A stretch of 64,000 nucleotides of DNA from Hymenobacter ruricola (GCF_015694525.1 NZ_JADQDM010000003.1:434001-498000), one strand, 5' to 3'; numbered from the stretch's first letter, positions 9,373 to 18,319 are shown. The notes: generated from the letters alone by a model not told the origin. Numbers and translations: made by a program.

Positions 9373-10118
9373 CGCCCCAGGCGCACCCGGGCCCGCTCGG
9401 CGTCCTCGGGCGTGTCGATGCCGAAGGCTTCCAGCTCCGTTTCGGCGCACTGAATGCGGAAACCGGCTTCGAGCCAGCGCAGCTGCTCCAGGCTCTCGGC
9501 CGCTTCGAGCGGCGACACGGGCAGGCGGGTGAGCTGTTCGAGCACGGCGGGCTTGTAGGCGTAGAGGCCCAGGTGGCGCAGGTAGTGGTGGTGGGCCAGC
9601 CATTCGGCGCGCTCGCGGCCGCGCTGGTAGGGCAGGGGGTGGCGGCTGAAATACAGGGCGTGGCCGCGCTGATTCAGCACCACTTTGGGCAGGTGCGGAC
9701 TGAACAGCTCTTCTTCCGTGAGCACGGGTTTCACCAGCGTGGCGATGTCGGGCGCGGTGGCCGCGTCGGCAAATAAATCGGCCAGGGCGTTGATTTGGGC
9801 GGGGTTGATGAACGGCTCGTCGCCCTGGATGTTGACGATGCAGTGCACGTCCGGCGGGCTGCCCAGCAGCTGGAAGGCTTCCCAGAGGCGGTCGGTGCCG
9901 CTGGGGTGGTGGGGGTGGGTGAGCACGGCCTCGCCCCCGAACTCCCGCACGTGTTGGAGGATGCGCTCGTCGTCGGTGGCCACCACCACGCGGGCCAGGT
10001 TGGCCTGTTGGGCCTGGGCCACCACCCGCTGAATCATGCTGATGCCGCCGAGGTCGACCAGCGGCTTGCCAGGGAGGCGGGTAGAGGCAAAACGGGCGGG
10101 AATCAGGCCAAGAACCAT
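9369..10118 (-). CDS. kdsB: 3-deoxy-manno-octulosonate cytidylyltransferase
   Basis: The 249-residue enzyme activates Kdo as CMP-Kdo for lipopolysaccharide inner-core synthesis. It opens LGLIPARFASTRLPGKPL, the nucleotide-binding loop of CMP-sugar synthetases, and has VVVATDDERI, HPSGTDRLWEA and NIQGDEPFI (metal/CTP site), all family hallmarks. ATG 10118 is chosen; an upstream ATG in the same frame would add 12 residues unlike any KdsB. Its presence supports a Gram-negative outer membrane. It is convergent with DUF1622, sharing stop-codon bases. Confidence 0.96.
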   Translation of the reverse strand: MVLGLIPARFASTRLPGKPLVDLGGISMIQRVVAQAQQANLARVVVATDDERILQHVREFGGEAVLTHPHHPSGTDRLWEAFQLLGSPPDVHCIVNIQGDEPFINPAQINALADLFADAATAPDIATLVKPVLTEEELFSPHLPKVVLNQRGHALYFSRHPLPYQRGRERAEWLAHHHYLRHLGLYAYKPAVLEQLTRLPVSPLEAAESLEQLRWLEAGFRIQCAETELEAFGIDTPEDAERARVRLGR

Positions 10119-10298
10119 GCGGAAAGGAGTAAGAAATTCAAGAGAAAGCACCAAAAATAGCTGGCAAATACCGGGCTTTGGGCGGCCGGCGGCCGGGGCG
10201 CGGCCAATTCCCCGCGCGTTTTTGCGTTATTTTGCCTCCGCTGCCTGCCCGGTTGGTTTTTGGGGCAGAAGTGGTGTTGATTTTGCCAGGTTGATTTT

Positions 10299-11261
10299 AT
10301 GACGATACTTCTTTCCTTGTTTACGGTGCTGGCCCTCGGCGGGCCCGGTCCGGGCAAAGGTGCGGCGGCCAAAGGCACGCCCTCGGACTCCATTGGCGTG
10401 GAAATGCGCGGCGGCCAGCGCTTTGTGAAGCACCGCGTGGCCGCCGGCGAAACCCTCACGGCCCTCACGCGCCGCTACCACGTCACCCTCGAACAGCTCA
10501 CGGCCGCCAATCCGCAGATAAAAAACGGCCTGGGCATCGGCCAGATTGTGTTTGTGCCCCGCCCGCCGGCCGGGAAAACGGCGGCCGCTGCTCCCGCTAA
10601 AACCTCCGCCGCCGCGGGCGCCCTGCCCGGCAAGCACACCGTGGCCAAGGGCGAAACGCTGTTTGCCATTGCCCGCAAGTACCAGGTGTCGCCCGATGAA
10701 CTCATTCGGCTCAACAAGCTGCCGGCCAATGGCTCGGTGCGCGTGGGCCAGCAGCTCATCGTGGCCGGCGCCGCGGCCGAAGCCAGCGCGCCGGCCCCGG
10801 CGGCAACGCCCGCGGCCCCCGCGCCGGTGCGCCCGGTGGAGGTAGAAGCCGTGCCCACCACCACGGTGGCCAAAACGCCACCGCCCGCCCCCGACAAGCC
10901 CGCGCAAATTGCGACCGTGACGCCCGCGCCGGCCGAAAAGGAGAAAGAAAAGGAAGAGGAGCGCACCCCCACCCGCGCCGGTGAGCTGCTCTCCCGCGTG
11001 GTGGAGTCGGGCCTGGGTGCCCCCATCGAAAAGAGCGTGACGGACAAGTACCTCGCCCTGCACAAAACCGCCCCCGTGGGCACCATCATGCAGGTGCGCA
11101 ACAGCATGAACGGCCTGTCGGTGTACGTGCGCGTCATCGGCAAGCTGCCCGACACGGGCGAAAACAACAACATCCTGGTGCGCCTCTCGCCCCGCGCGGT
11201 ACAGAAACTGGGCACCGCCGATTCGCGCTTCCGGGTCGAGACGAACTACATTCCGCAGTAG
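10299..11261 (+). CDS. Secreted protein with two LysM domains and C-terminal RlpA-like region
   Basis: 320 residues with an N-terminal hydrophobic export segment. Two LysM peptidoglycan-binding repeats follow (residues ~44-87, HRVAAGETLTALTRRYHVT; and ~109-152, HTVAKGETLFAIARKYQVS), each with the GETL core. A long Ala/Pro-rich linker (~155-225) leads to a C-terminal block (APVGTIMQVRNSMNGLSVYVRVIGKLPD) that resembles the double-psi beta-barrel of RlpA-type cell-wall proteins. Likely periplasmic or outer-membrane associated. It is probably transcribed alone; a long palindrome follows. Confidence 0.85.
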   Translation: MTILLSLFTVLALGGPGPGKGAAAKGTPSDSIGVEMRGGQRFVKHRVAAGETLTALTRRYHVTLEQLTAANPQIKNGLGIGQIVFVPRPPAGKTAAAAPAKTSAAAGALPGKHTVAKGETLFAIARKYQVSPDELIRLNKLPANGSVRVGQQLIVAGAAAEASAPAPAATPAAPAPVRPVEVEAVPTTTVAKTPPPAPDKPAQIATVTPAPAEKEKEKEEERTPTRAGELLSRVVESGLGAPIEKSVTDKYLALHKTAPVGTIMQVRNSMNGLSVYVRVIGKLPDTGENNNILVRLSPRAVQKLGTADSRFRVETNYIPQ

Positions 11262-11297
11262 GGCTGGAGTTGAGCAGGCAATAATTATTTAGCATTC

Positions 11298-11417
11298 AAA
11301 ACGCCTGTCATCCTGAGCGCAGCGAAGGACCTTCTCACGCCTGAACAGCTTGCAGTGCTTATCTACTGCTGCTGGCGTGAGAAGGTCCTTCGCTGCGCTC
11401 AGGATGACAGGCGTTTT
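11298..11417. repeat. Long palindromic element, perfect 44-bp stem
   Basis: Arms 11298-11341 and 11374-11417 are exact reverse complements around a 32-nt loop. The core (TGTCATCCTGAGCGCAG and onward) recurs at 56002-56097, so this is a dispersed family. The element ends 15 bp before the TTG start of the DUF2400-family gene. Confidence 0.9.
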
Positions 11418-11432
11418 TCTTCCCACCTCCCC

Positions 11433-12185
11433 TTGAACATCGCCCAGCTCCGCCGCCAGCTCGACGCCCAGTACGAGCGCTACAACCGGCCCGAATTCAT
11501 CAAAAACGACCCCATCCAAATCCCGCACCGCTTCACCCAGCAGCAGGATATTGAGATTTCGGCGCTGTTTGCGGCGCTGCTGGCCTGGGGGCAGCGGCCC
11601 ACCATCGTCAACAAGTGCAACGAGCTGCTGCGCCGCATGGACGACGCGCCCCACCAGTTCATCACCCAGCACCACGACGAGGACCTCAAGCGCCTGCTGG
11701 GCTTCTGCCACCGCACCTTCTGCGACACCGACTTGCTGTACTTCGTGTACTTCCTGCGCGACTGGTACCGGCAGCACGACACCCTGGAAACCGCGTTTCT
11801 GGTGGGCCACTCGCAGCGCGAGCGGCTCATCAATTTCCACCACCGCTTTTTCAGCCTGCCCGATGCGCCCCAGCGTACCCGCAAGCACGTGGCCACGCCG
11901 GCCCGCAAATCGGCCTGCAAACGCGTGAACATGTACCTGCGCTGGCTGGTGCGCCGCGACGACCGCGGCGTGGACTTCGGCCTCTGGACTCGCCTTTCCA
12001 TGGCCGACCTCATCATGCCCATCGACCTGCACGTGGAGCGCCAAGCCCGCCCCCTGGGCCTGCTCACCCGCAAGCTCGTGGACTGGCAAGCCGCCGAAGA
12101 ACTCACCGCCAACCTGCGCCTGCTCGACCCCACGGACCCGGTGAAGTACGACTTTGCGCTGTTCGGGGCGGGCGTGGATAAATAG
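11433..12185 (+). CDS. TIGR02757/DUF2400 family protein
   Basis: About 250 residues, matching the usual length of this family. Recognisable blocks include the N-terminal PEFIKNDPIQIPHRF, then QQDIEISALFAALLAWGQR and MYLRWLVRRDDRGVDFGLW and IDLHVERQARPLGLL, typical of TIGR02757, a family distantly related to helix-hairpin-helix DNA glycosylase folds. Function is unproven. The frame stays open upstream through the palindromic element, but TTG 11433 (TTGAACATCGCCCAG) is the sensible start. A degenerate copy of the gene's 3' end lies at 13137. Confidence 0.88.
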   Translation: MNIAQLRRQLDAQYERYNRPEFIKNDPIQIPHRFTQQQDIEISALFAALLAWGQRPTIVNKCNELLRRMDDAPHQFITQHHDEDLKRLLGFCHRTFCDTDLLYFVYFLRDWYRQHDTLETAFLVGHSQRERLINFHHRFFSLPDAPQRTRKHVATPARKSACKRVNMYLRWLVRRDDRGVDFGLWTRLSMADLIMPIDLHVERQARPLGLLTRKLVDWQAAEELTANLRLLDPTDPVKYDFALFGAGVDK

Positions 12186-12191
12186 AGCGCC

Positions 12192-12321
12192 GGCGCGCGT
12201 CTGCGACGCGCTGCCCATTGGCCTCGAGTCTCCGACTCGCTCCGTGAACGATATGCCGTAGGCCGTGCGCCTCCGAGCCACAGGCTCGAACCCAGTGGGC
12301 AGCGCGTCAGAGACGCGCGCC
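12192..12321. repeat. Nested palindromic element after the DUF2400 gene
   Basis: Arms 12192-12221 and 12292-12321 pair at about 27 of 30 positions. Each arm is itself a hairpin (GCGCGTC/GACGCGC around 3 nt), so the element can form a cruciform with side hairpins. The loop contains a further pair of GAGTC/GGCTC-like short inverted repeats. Confidence 0.8.
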
Positions 12322-12446
12322 AGCGGGGAGTGGATAAATAGCCCCGAACCTTGTCGGGAGGAGGGCTGTGGCCGTGTACTGGTGTGTAAGAACACCAGGC
12401 GACGCATCAGCAGGTAACTTCCATCAGCATTCTCACCCTCCCCTGT

Positions 12447-13019
12447 ATGGTCCGATTCTATTTTCCTGTGTTCGCGTTGCTGGTTGCCTTGCTGCTCGTG
12501 GCCGGGCGCGGGAGGGCGCAAGCCGTGCCCGAAGCCTTGGCCCAGCTGCTGCACCAGTATCAGCCGCCGCGGCTGGTGCCGGCCGGAACCAGCGTAGCCT
12601 TGGGCACCCGGGGCACGGTGCAGCTGCCGCCGCAGGCCACCCACCGGCGCACGGGAACCAAGGATTCTGACCGGGGCGAAATATGCCTGCCCGGGCTGCT
12701 CATTACCTACGACCTTGGCCACTCGGCCGGCACGCACGTGAGCGCCTTTAACCGGGGCGGCGACCCGTTCCCGTGGGGCAACCCAACGCCCTTTGGCACC
12801 TACGAAGAGCGCGCCGGGGACGCCTGGCGGGCCACGCTCGGCCTCCGGCCCCGGCCCGATGGCACCGAAGTCGTGGTCACCCTGCTGGCCCCGGCTGCTC
12901 CGGCAGCTCTTCCCGACGTTTCGTTTCCCGCTAATTTTTGGGCCGACGTGCGCACGGAAGCAGAATTGCGGCAGTTCCTGGCCGTGGTGTCCAGCTACCG
13001 CCCCGCCACCAAGCCCTGA
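12447..13019 (+). CDS. Hypothetical secreted protein
   Basis: A 190-residue protein with a clear signal peptide (FYFPVFALLVALLLVAG, cleavage near GRAQA). The mature part has no recognised domain. It lies inside a segment bracketed by the true 3' end of the DUF2400 gene and a degenerate copy of that end at 13137, suggesting it arrived by an insertion or duplication event. A processed outer-membrane or periplasmic role is inferred from the signal peptide only. Confidence 0.65.
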   Translation: MVRFYFPVFALLVALLLVAGRGRAQAVPEALAQLLHQYQPPRLVPAGTSVALGTRGTVQLPPQATHRRTGTKDSDRGEICLPGLLITYDLGHSAGTHVSAFNRGGDPFPWGNPTPFGTYEERAGDAWRATLGLRPRPDGTEVVVTLLAPAAPAALPDVSFPANFWADVRTEAELRQFLAVVSSYRPATKP

Positions 13020-13136
13020 ACTGCCGCCGCACTGGTTTAGCAAAAGGGCCGGAAGGCCGTGCCAGCAGTCCTTCCCCCAGCCCCGCCACCCCCGCCGCCG
13101 GGCCGCCTGGGCTACTCGCGAGCGGCGGGGGAGGAG

Positions 13137-13233
13137 CACCGCCAACCAGCGCCTGCTGTAACTTAGCAACACAGGGAAGTACAACTTTGCGCTGTATGAG
13201 ACGGGGGATAATAATGAGACGGGGGATAATAAG
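13137..13233 (+). pseudogene. Degenerate duplicate of the DUF2400 gene 3' end
   Basis: 13137-13197 aligns with 12104-12165 (shared CACCGCCAACC, GCGCCTGCT, AAGTAC and ACTTTGCGCTGT, one 1-nt gap). The encoded end would have been KYNFALYETGDN against KYDFALFGAGVD in the intact gene. It is followed by an 18-bp tandem duplication (13198-13215, 13216-13233) and then by GCGCCAGCGGGG, which also follows the palindrome after the true gene. Confidence 0.75.
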
Positions 13234-13330
13234 TAGTTGCGAGACGGTGCGCCAGCGGGGATGCGTAATGCAACTAAGTCATTATCGATAAATAGCAAGT
13301 AGTTGTGCCTGCCTGTAATCCTGCGTCACC

Positions 13331-14005
13331 ATGAATAGACAATTTGAATTGCTACAAGTAAGCCGGACAAAAACATGGGCACTCGTGCTAGGTGGTATGG
13401 TTCTCGGCGTAGGTATTGGCGTTGCCGGGCTTGCTTACATAAGGGGTGGAGCGGGGTTAGTATGGTTCGGCATTGCAGTAATAGCGGGGCTGTTTGCCGG
13501 CATCCTCTCGATACAAAAAATAGCTGCAGAACCCATTTTCCTTAACATTTCTGATAGCGAATTATCGGTGATAAATCGAAAATCGGGCGAAAAGCGGAAG
13601 GTGCTGTTTCAAGCCGTCACTTCATACCGTGTTTTCGCTCACAATGGGGCTGAGGAGCTCCGGTTGAGAATCCACAATGAACCAAAGCTGATAATAGATG
13701 CTAATACTTGGCTTCGTAAAAGCGACAATGCTGAGGGCATTGTGAGCACGTTTGAAACGGCCTTGAGGGCATACCAAACGCAGCACAACTTGCCCATTCT
13801 GCCACGAGAAAATAGCTTCTTTGATAAACCGGCTGCAACAATACTGTTGGTGATTGCCACGGGTTGGATTGTCTATTCAGTCTGGATAGTATCGCAAAGC
13901 CGTAACCCCAACTTCGCCGCCCTGACGAACGGTTTGTTGGGCTACCTCACATATTTGGGGTTCTGGCTTTCCGCTGCTAAACGACGCAAGCAGCAGCCGG
14001 AGTAG
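13331..14005 (+). CDS. Hypothetical membrane protein with four predicted spans
   Basis: 224 residues. Two N-terminal hydrophobic segments (residues ~17-35 and ~42-60) and two near the C-terminus (~165-182 and ~190-212) flank a soluble middle of about 100 residues (IFLNISDSELSVINRKSGE, ITSYR-like strand, FETALRAYQ). This helix-pair / globular / helix-pair layout resembles small bacterial PH-like membrane proteins, but I do not recognise a named family. Codon use is less GC-biased than its neighbours. Confidence 0.65.
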   Translation: MNRQFELLQVSRTKTWALVLGGMVLGVGIGVAGLAYIRGGAGLVWFGIAVIAGLFAGILSIQKIAAEPIFLNISDSELSVINRKSGEKRKVLFQAVTSYRVFAHNGAEELRLRIHNEPKLIIDANTWLRKSDNAEGIVSTFETALRAYQTQHNLPILPRENSFFDKPAATILLVIATGWIVYSVWIVSQSRNPNFAALTNGLLGYLTYLGFWLSAAKRRKQQPE

Positions 14006-14010
14006 CGCCA

Positions 14011-14418
14011 TCACGCCGTCCCCGCCACCACGGGCAGCAGCGCATCCTCCCCAGCCCGCGTGAGGCGGTGGAAGCGTGTACGGCTGCGGTAAAACCACTC
14101 CGTCAGCCCCAGCGCCTCCAGGCGGCGGGTGGCGCGGGCCGCCATGCGCGGGCCCAGGCCGCTGGCCGCTTGCAGGGCCGCCGTGGCCGCCTCGGGTTGC
14201 TGCACCAGCACCAGCAGCATCGCGCTCAGGCTGGCCCGGCCCCGGCGGTTGCCCACGTCGTGGTGCGCCCCCAGCCACGCCGCCACCCGGGCCGCAATGG
14301 CTTCCGGCGCCTGGCTGGGCGGCGGGGGCGGCCCCGGGTTGTCGCGCAAGGCCAGGCGGGCCGCAAACTGGTCGGCCAGGCCCGGCGCCTCTTCCGGCAA
14401 CATCGTAGTATCAGACAT
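14011..14418 (-). CDS. Small winged-helix-like DNA-binding protein
   Basis: 135 residues. After a Pro-rich segment (~25-38), residues ~60-125 read like a MarR/PadR-style winged helix: RASLSAMLLVLVQQPEAATAALQ, a recognition-helix region GPRMAARATRRLEALGLTE, and a wing with WFYRSRTRFHRLT. The domain assignment is a judgement from pattern, and the target is unknown. The start ATG 14418 faces a 455-bp intergenic region filled by a 21-bp phased array, with mutS2 on the other side, so this protein is a natural candidate to bind the array (inference). Confidence 0.6.
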   Translation of the reverse strand: MSDTTMLPEEAPGLADQFAARLALRDNPGPPPPPSQAPEAIAARVAAWLGAHHDVGNRRGRASLSAMLLVLVQQPEAATAALQAASGLGPRMAARATRRLEALGLTEWFYRSRTRFHRLTRAGEDALLPVVAGTA

Positions 14419-14481
14419 AAAAAAAGAAAGGAATAGCCGGCCGGCCCCATCAGCCCCAGCCCCCGCAATATAGCTATTACA

Positions 14482-14733
14482 AGTCTTTTACACACCCGCC
14501 CCAGTCACAAACACCAGCTCCTCAGTCCTAAACACCCTCGCACTAGTCTGAAATACCCCCAAACAAGTACCTTATAGCCTAAACTAAGTCAATAATATCA
14601 TACTTCACGCACTAAATACCACAATAGTAGTCACAATAGCTAATTAACCAGTCCATAATATGACCTAATAAGTCTACAACACGGCAATCGAAGTCACAAT
14701 ACGGCACTTCGCAGCCATACTATACCCCACGCC
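14482..14733. repeat. Phased array: AGTC every 21 bp, about 12 units
   Basis: AGTC starts at 14482, 14503, 14524, 14545, 14587, 14629, 14650, 14671 and 14692; 14566 (AGTA) and 14713 (AGCC) are one-mismatch units and 14608 is lost. All are in exact 21-bp register. The first 13 bases of most units fit AGTCnnAAAYACC; the remainder is variable. The + strand is strikingly G-poor. It fills the divergent intergenic region upstream of mutS2. Confidence 0.85.
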
Positions 14734-14833
14734 GAAGATTCACCGCCCGCGTCCGGCGCGCCATCCCCAGCCCCCGCCAGCCCGCCCCATTTCTTCCTGA
14801 ATTCCCGCGAATCTTCCCGCCCCGCCCGCTGTT

Positions 14834-14841
14834 TACCTTCG
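14834..14841 (+). promoter_or_regulatory. Probable -7 element of mutS2 (TACCTTCG)
   Basis: A one-mismatch TAnnTTTG box, 33 bp before the TTG start of mutS2, just downstream of the 21-bp array. Confidence 0.5.
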
Positions 14842-14874
14842 TACCCTATTCCCGAATACCAAAAGACTACTTTC

Positions 14875-17319
14875 TTGCTCTTACCCCAACACTTCGAACA
14901 AAAAATCGGCTTCAGCACCCTGCGCGAGCAGCTCGAAGCCAACTGCCTCTCCGCCCTGGGCCGGCAGTACGTGGCCCGCATGGAGTTCCAGCCCAAGCAC
15001 GAGCCCCTGCTCAAACTCCTCCAGCAAACCGCCGAATTCGCCTACCTGCTCCGCTCCGGCGCCGATTTCCCCGCCTCGCACTACTACGACGCCAAGGTCC
15101 ACTTCCAGCGCGCCGCCCTCCCCGGCGCCTACCTCGACGTCACCGCCTTTTTTGAAGTCAAGATGAGCCTGCGCACCATCCGGCAGGCCCTCACCTTCTT
15201 CTCGCAGGCCGACGAAGACCAGTACCCCACCCTGCGCCTGCTGGGCATCGGCGTGCAGGTCGACCGCAACCTGCTCGCCGCTCTGGACAAAGTAGTGGAC
15301 GACGACGGCGCCGTGCGCGACGACGCCAGCCCCCTGCTCCGCCAGATTCGCCAGGAGCTGATAGCGCGCCAAGGGCAATTGCGCCGGCAGATTGCCGGCA
15401 TCCTGCGCCACGCCAAAACCGAAGGCTGGATTCCCTCCGACGCCGAGCCCACCATTCGCGGCGGCCGCCTCGTGCTGCCCGTCATCGCCGAGCACAAGCG
15501 CAAAGTCAAGGGCCTGATTCACGACGAATCCGCCTCCGGCCAAACCGTCTACATCGAGCCCGAAGCCGTTTTCGAGCTCAACAACGACATCAAGGACCTC
15601 GACAACGCCTACCACCGCGAGCTCATTCGCATCCTCACCGCCCTCACCGACCAGCTGCGCCCCCACATCCCCGACCTGCGCAAAGCCTACGGCTACCTCG
15701 GCCTCATCGACTTCATCCGCGCCAAAGCCCGCCTCGCCGTCACCCTCGATTGCCAGTTGCCGCAGCTGCACAACAAGCCCCTGCTGAAGTGGCACGGCGT
15801 GCGCCACCCGCTGCTCCAGCTCGCCTTCGCCCAGCACAAGCGCGACTCCGGCGACCCCCGCGAAGTGGTGCCCCTCGACCTGGAGCTGAACCACGAGCAG
15901 CGCATCCTCGTCATCTCCGGCCCCAACGCCGGCGGCAAATCCGTCAGCCTCAAAACCGTGGGCCTCGTGCAGTTCATGCTGCAAATGGGCCTGCTCATCC
16001 CCTGCGCCGACAACTCCGAAGCCGGCGTCTTCGAAGACATTTTCCTCGACATCGGCGACGAACAAAGCCTCGAAAACGACCTCTCGACCTACTCCTCGCA
16101 CCTGCTGGCCATGAAGCAGTTCCTGCTGCTGGCCGGCAAGAAAAGCCTGGTCCTGATTGACGAATTTGGCACCGGCACCGAGCCCAGCCTGGGCGGCGCC
16201 ATCGCCGAAGCCGTGCTCGACCAGCTCAATAAAGCGCGGGTGTTCGGCGTCATCACCACCCACTACACCAACCTCAAGAACTTCGCCGAGCGCACCCCGC
16301 ACCTCGTCAACGGCGCCATGCGCTACGACCCCGAGAAGCTCCAGCCGCTCTACCGCCTCGAAGTAGGCAAGCCCGGCTCCTCGTTCGCCATCGAAATCGC
16401 CCGCAAAATCGGCCTGCCCAAAGAGGTAGTAGAACGCGCCACCCAGCTCGTGGGCAAAGACAAAATCCGCTACGACCGCCTGCTCGAAGGCCTCGAAAAG
16501 GAGAAAACCGAGCTCGAACAGCGCACCGCCGAAGCCGCCAAAGCCGAGCGCCGCCTCAAAAGCGCCGCCAAAGAATACCAGGACCTCAAGCAGCACCTCG
16601 AAGACACCAAGCTCGAAACCCTGCGCACCGCCAAGCAGCAGGCCAAGGCCCTTCTGGTGAACACCAACCAGCAAATCGAAGCCACCATCGGCGAAATCCG
16701 CCGCGGCAACGCCGAGAAGGAAGTCAACAAAGCGGCCCGCGAAAAGCTGGAAACCTTCGTGAAAAAGGAGCTGCAAATCGAGCCGCCCAAGCCCAAAGCC
16801 ACCCGCGAGCGCGCCGTGGCCGGCGCCGTGCAGCCCGGCGACAAAGTGGCCCTCTTCGGCCAGGACGGCTACGGCGAAGTGGTAAGCGTGAAAGGCCAAA
16901 CCGCCGAAGTCATGTTCGGCGGCCTGAAAACCCTCACCAAGCTCAACCAGCTCGAAAAGCTGGGCCGGGCCGAAATCCGCGAGCGCGAACAGGCCGCCAA
17001 GGCCAAAGCCGGCAAGCTCGGCGGCGGGGGCAGCACCGGCGGCAACAGCGTGAACATCACCGACCGCATGGCCGGCTTCAGCCCCACGCTCGACCTGCGC
17101 GGCGAGCGCGCCGAAGACGCCCTCACCAAAACCATGAGCTTCGTCGACGACGCCGTGATGCTGGGCATGCCCGAAATCAAGTTCGTGCACGGCCGCGGCA
17201 ACGGCGTGCTCCGCCAGGTAGTGCGCGACTACCTGCGCTCCCAGCGCGCCGTAGCCAGCGTAGCCGACGAGCACCCCGATAGGGGCGGCGACGGCGTGAC
17301 CATTGCCGTGCTGAAGTAG
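14875..17319 (+). CDS. mutS2: Endonuclease MutS2
   Basis: 814 residues. MutS2 binds branched DNA and nicks it, suppressing homologous recombination; recent work on other species also ties it to collided ribosomes. The MutS core ATPase is present (Walker A GPNAGGKS at residues 349-356; Walker B region LVLIDEFGTGTEPS), followed by a charged coiled coil (~520-640), a KOW-like segment (VQPGDKVALFGQDGYGEV) and a C-terminal Smr nuclease domain with LDLRGERAEDA and HGRGNGVLR. Start is TTG 14875 (TTGCTCTTACCC), giving the MLLPQHFEQKIGF opening typical of the Bacteroidota protein. Confidence 0.96.
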   Translation: MLLPQHFEQKIGFSTLREQLEANCLSALGRQYVARMEFQPKHEPLLKLLQQTAEFAYLLRSGADFPASHYYDAKVHFQRAALPGAYLDVTAFFEVKMSLRTIRQALTFFSQADEDQYPTLRLLGIGVQVDRNLLAALDKVVDDDGAVRDDASPLLRQIRQELIARQGQLRRQIAGILRHAKTEGWIPSDAEPTIRGGRLVLPVIAEHKRKVKGLIHDESASGQTVYIEPEAVFELNNDIKDLDNAYHRELIRILTALTDQLRPHIPDLRKAYGYLGLIDFIRAKARLAVTLDCQLPQLHNKPLLKWHGVRHPLLQLAFAQHKRDSGDPREVVPLDLELNHEQRILVISGPNAGGKSVSLKTVGLVQFMLQMGLLIPCADNSEAGVFEDIFLDIGDEQSLENDLSTYSSHLLAMKQFLLLAGKKSLVLIDEFGTGTEPSLGGAIAEAVLDQLNKARVFGVITTHYTNLKNFAERTPHLVNGAMRYDPEKLQPLYRLEVGKPGSSFAIEIARKIGLPKEVVERATQLVGKDKIRYDRLLEGLEKEKTELEQRTAEAAKAERRLKSAAKEYQDLKQHLEDTKLETLRTAKQQAKALLVNTNQQIEATIGEIRRGNAEKEVNKAAREKLETFVKKELQIEPPKPKATRERAVAGAVQPGDKVALFGQDGYGEVVSVKGQTAEVMFGGLKTLTKLNQLEKLGRAEIREREQAAKAKAGKLGGGGSTGGNSVNITDRMAGFSPTLDLRGERAEDALTKTMSFVDDAVMLGMPEIKFVHGRGNGVLRQVVRDYLRSQRAVASVADEHPDRGGDGVTIAVLK

Positions 17320-17407
17320 CGGGAGTGAAGCACATGGCCCGGTCCGTTTCCCGTGGTTTCTTCGGCTCCCTGAGCAACGGCATCTCCTATTCCAGCGACG
17401 GCAAAGC

Positions 17408-18067
17408 ATGACCAGTTTCAACACGCACATTTCGCATTCCGCCACCGGGTTTTGGTCTTTGGTGTTGCTGCTGGGTGCTTTGCTTGCCTCGCGGGCGGCC
17501 AACGGCCAGGACTGGCGGGCTGCTTACCAGCGCCTGCCCGCCATCCGAAACATTCCTTGCTGCCTGGTGGAGGCCGACACCACAACGAGCCTGGCTCAGG
17601 CGCTGAAGCAACGGGTGTACCCCGGGGTAAAGCGCATCATCACGGCGCGCCGGGGCTGGTTTGCCGACGAGGATTCTGTGAGCCTGCGTCACTACCGGCT
17701 CTACCGGGTCGATTGGCCGCCTTGTGGGCACGAACTCTTGGTGCTTGAGGGCATCATGGACGGCTTTCTGTTGACCGTAACCCCCGATTTTCAGGTGGTG
17801 GATGCGTGGCAGGTGCACAATTGGGAGCCGGTGGGCTGGGTTGTCAGTCGGCAGCAGTACCAGCAAGGGCCGAAAGCATTTGCGAAGGTCAAAGGCCACG
17901 CCAGCGCGCTAACGGGGTACATTATGGGCTGCGCCAGCTTCTATACCACGTTGACGTCCAGAGAATTTTACTACAACAACCGAAACCCCACGGTTCTCAG
18001 CCAGCAGCGCACGCAATACAGCATCAGCCCCGCAGGGCGGATAAAGGCAATAGCAGCAAAAAAGTAA
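17408..18067 (+). CDS. Hypothetical secreted protein
   Basis: 219 residues with an N-terminal signal segment (FWSLVLLLGALLASRA, predicted cut after ANGQ). The mature part is rich in Tyr/Trp and has two Cys pairs (CCLVE, and later PPCGHE / MGCASF). No family is recognised. It stands 88 bp after mutS2 and is followed by a terminator-like hairpin, so it may be read through from mutS2 or have its own promoter. Confidence 0.6.
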   Translation: MTSFNTHISHSATGFWSLVLLLGALLASRAANGQDWRAAYQRLPAIRNIPCCLVEADTTTSLAQALKQRVYPGVKRIITARRGWFADEDSVSLRHYRLYRVDWPPCGHELLVLEGIMDGFLLTVTPDFQVVDAWQVHNWEPVGWVVSRQQYQQGPKAFAKVKGHASALTGYIMGCASFYTTLTSREFYYNNRNPTVLSQQRTQYSISPAGRIKAIAAKK

Positions 18068-18115
18068 GCATATTCGGCAGAACCAATTCTTTCTGAAATA
18101 TCCGCTGATAACAAC

Positions 18116-18150
18116 AAAGCTCAGGCCTAGATATGGCCTGGGCTTTTCTT
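18116..18150 (+). terminator. Terminator-like hairpin
   Basis: AAAGCTCAGGCC and GGCCTGGGCTTT pair around a short loop and run into TTCTTTT. Confidence 0.75.
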
Positions 18151-18319
18151 TTAAGGGCCTTTCGGGTTCTGGTGAGCAAGCTGCGCGTTGGGTTGAAAAG
18201 TCCCTTGAAAGCACATTTTACCTGGCGGTCGGCGCCGGCCATCCGTACGTTTGCTCAGCATTCCCCAAAGCTGCTGAGTAGCTTTCGGCCCGCAGTCATC
18301 ACTTTCACCCGCCACCGCC

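Noticed and set aside
10227..13298. Other long antisense frames in the LysM-DUF2400 region
   Set aside because: Explained by high GC and palindromes; the translation is Gly/Arg/His-rich without structure.
14881..17502. Long minus-strand ORF opposite mutS2
   Set aside because: It is a GC-rich antisense shadow of mutS2 with Gly/Ala/Val/His-rich, low-complexity translation.
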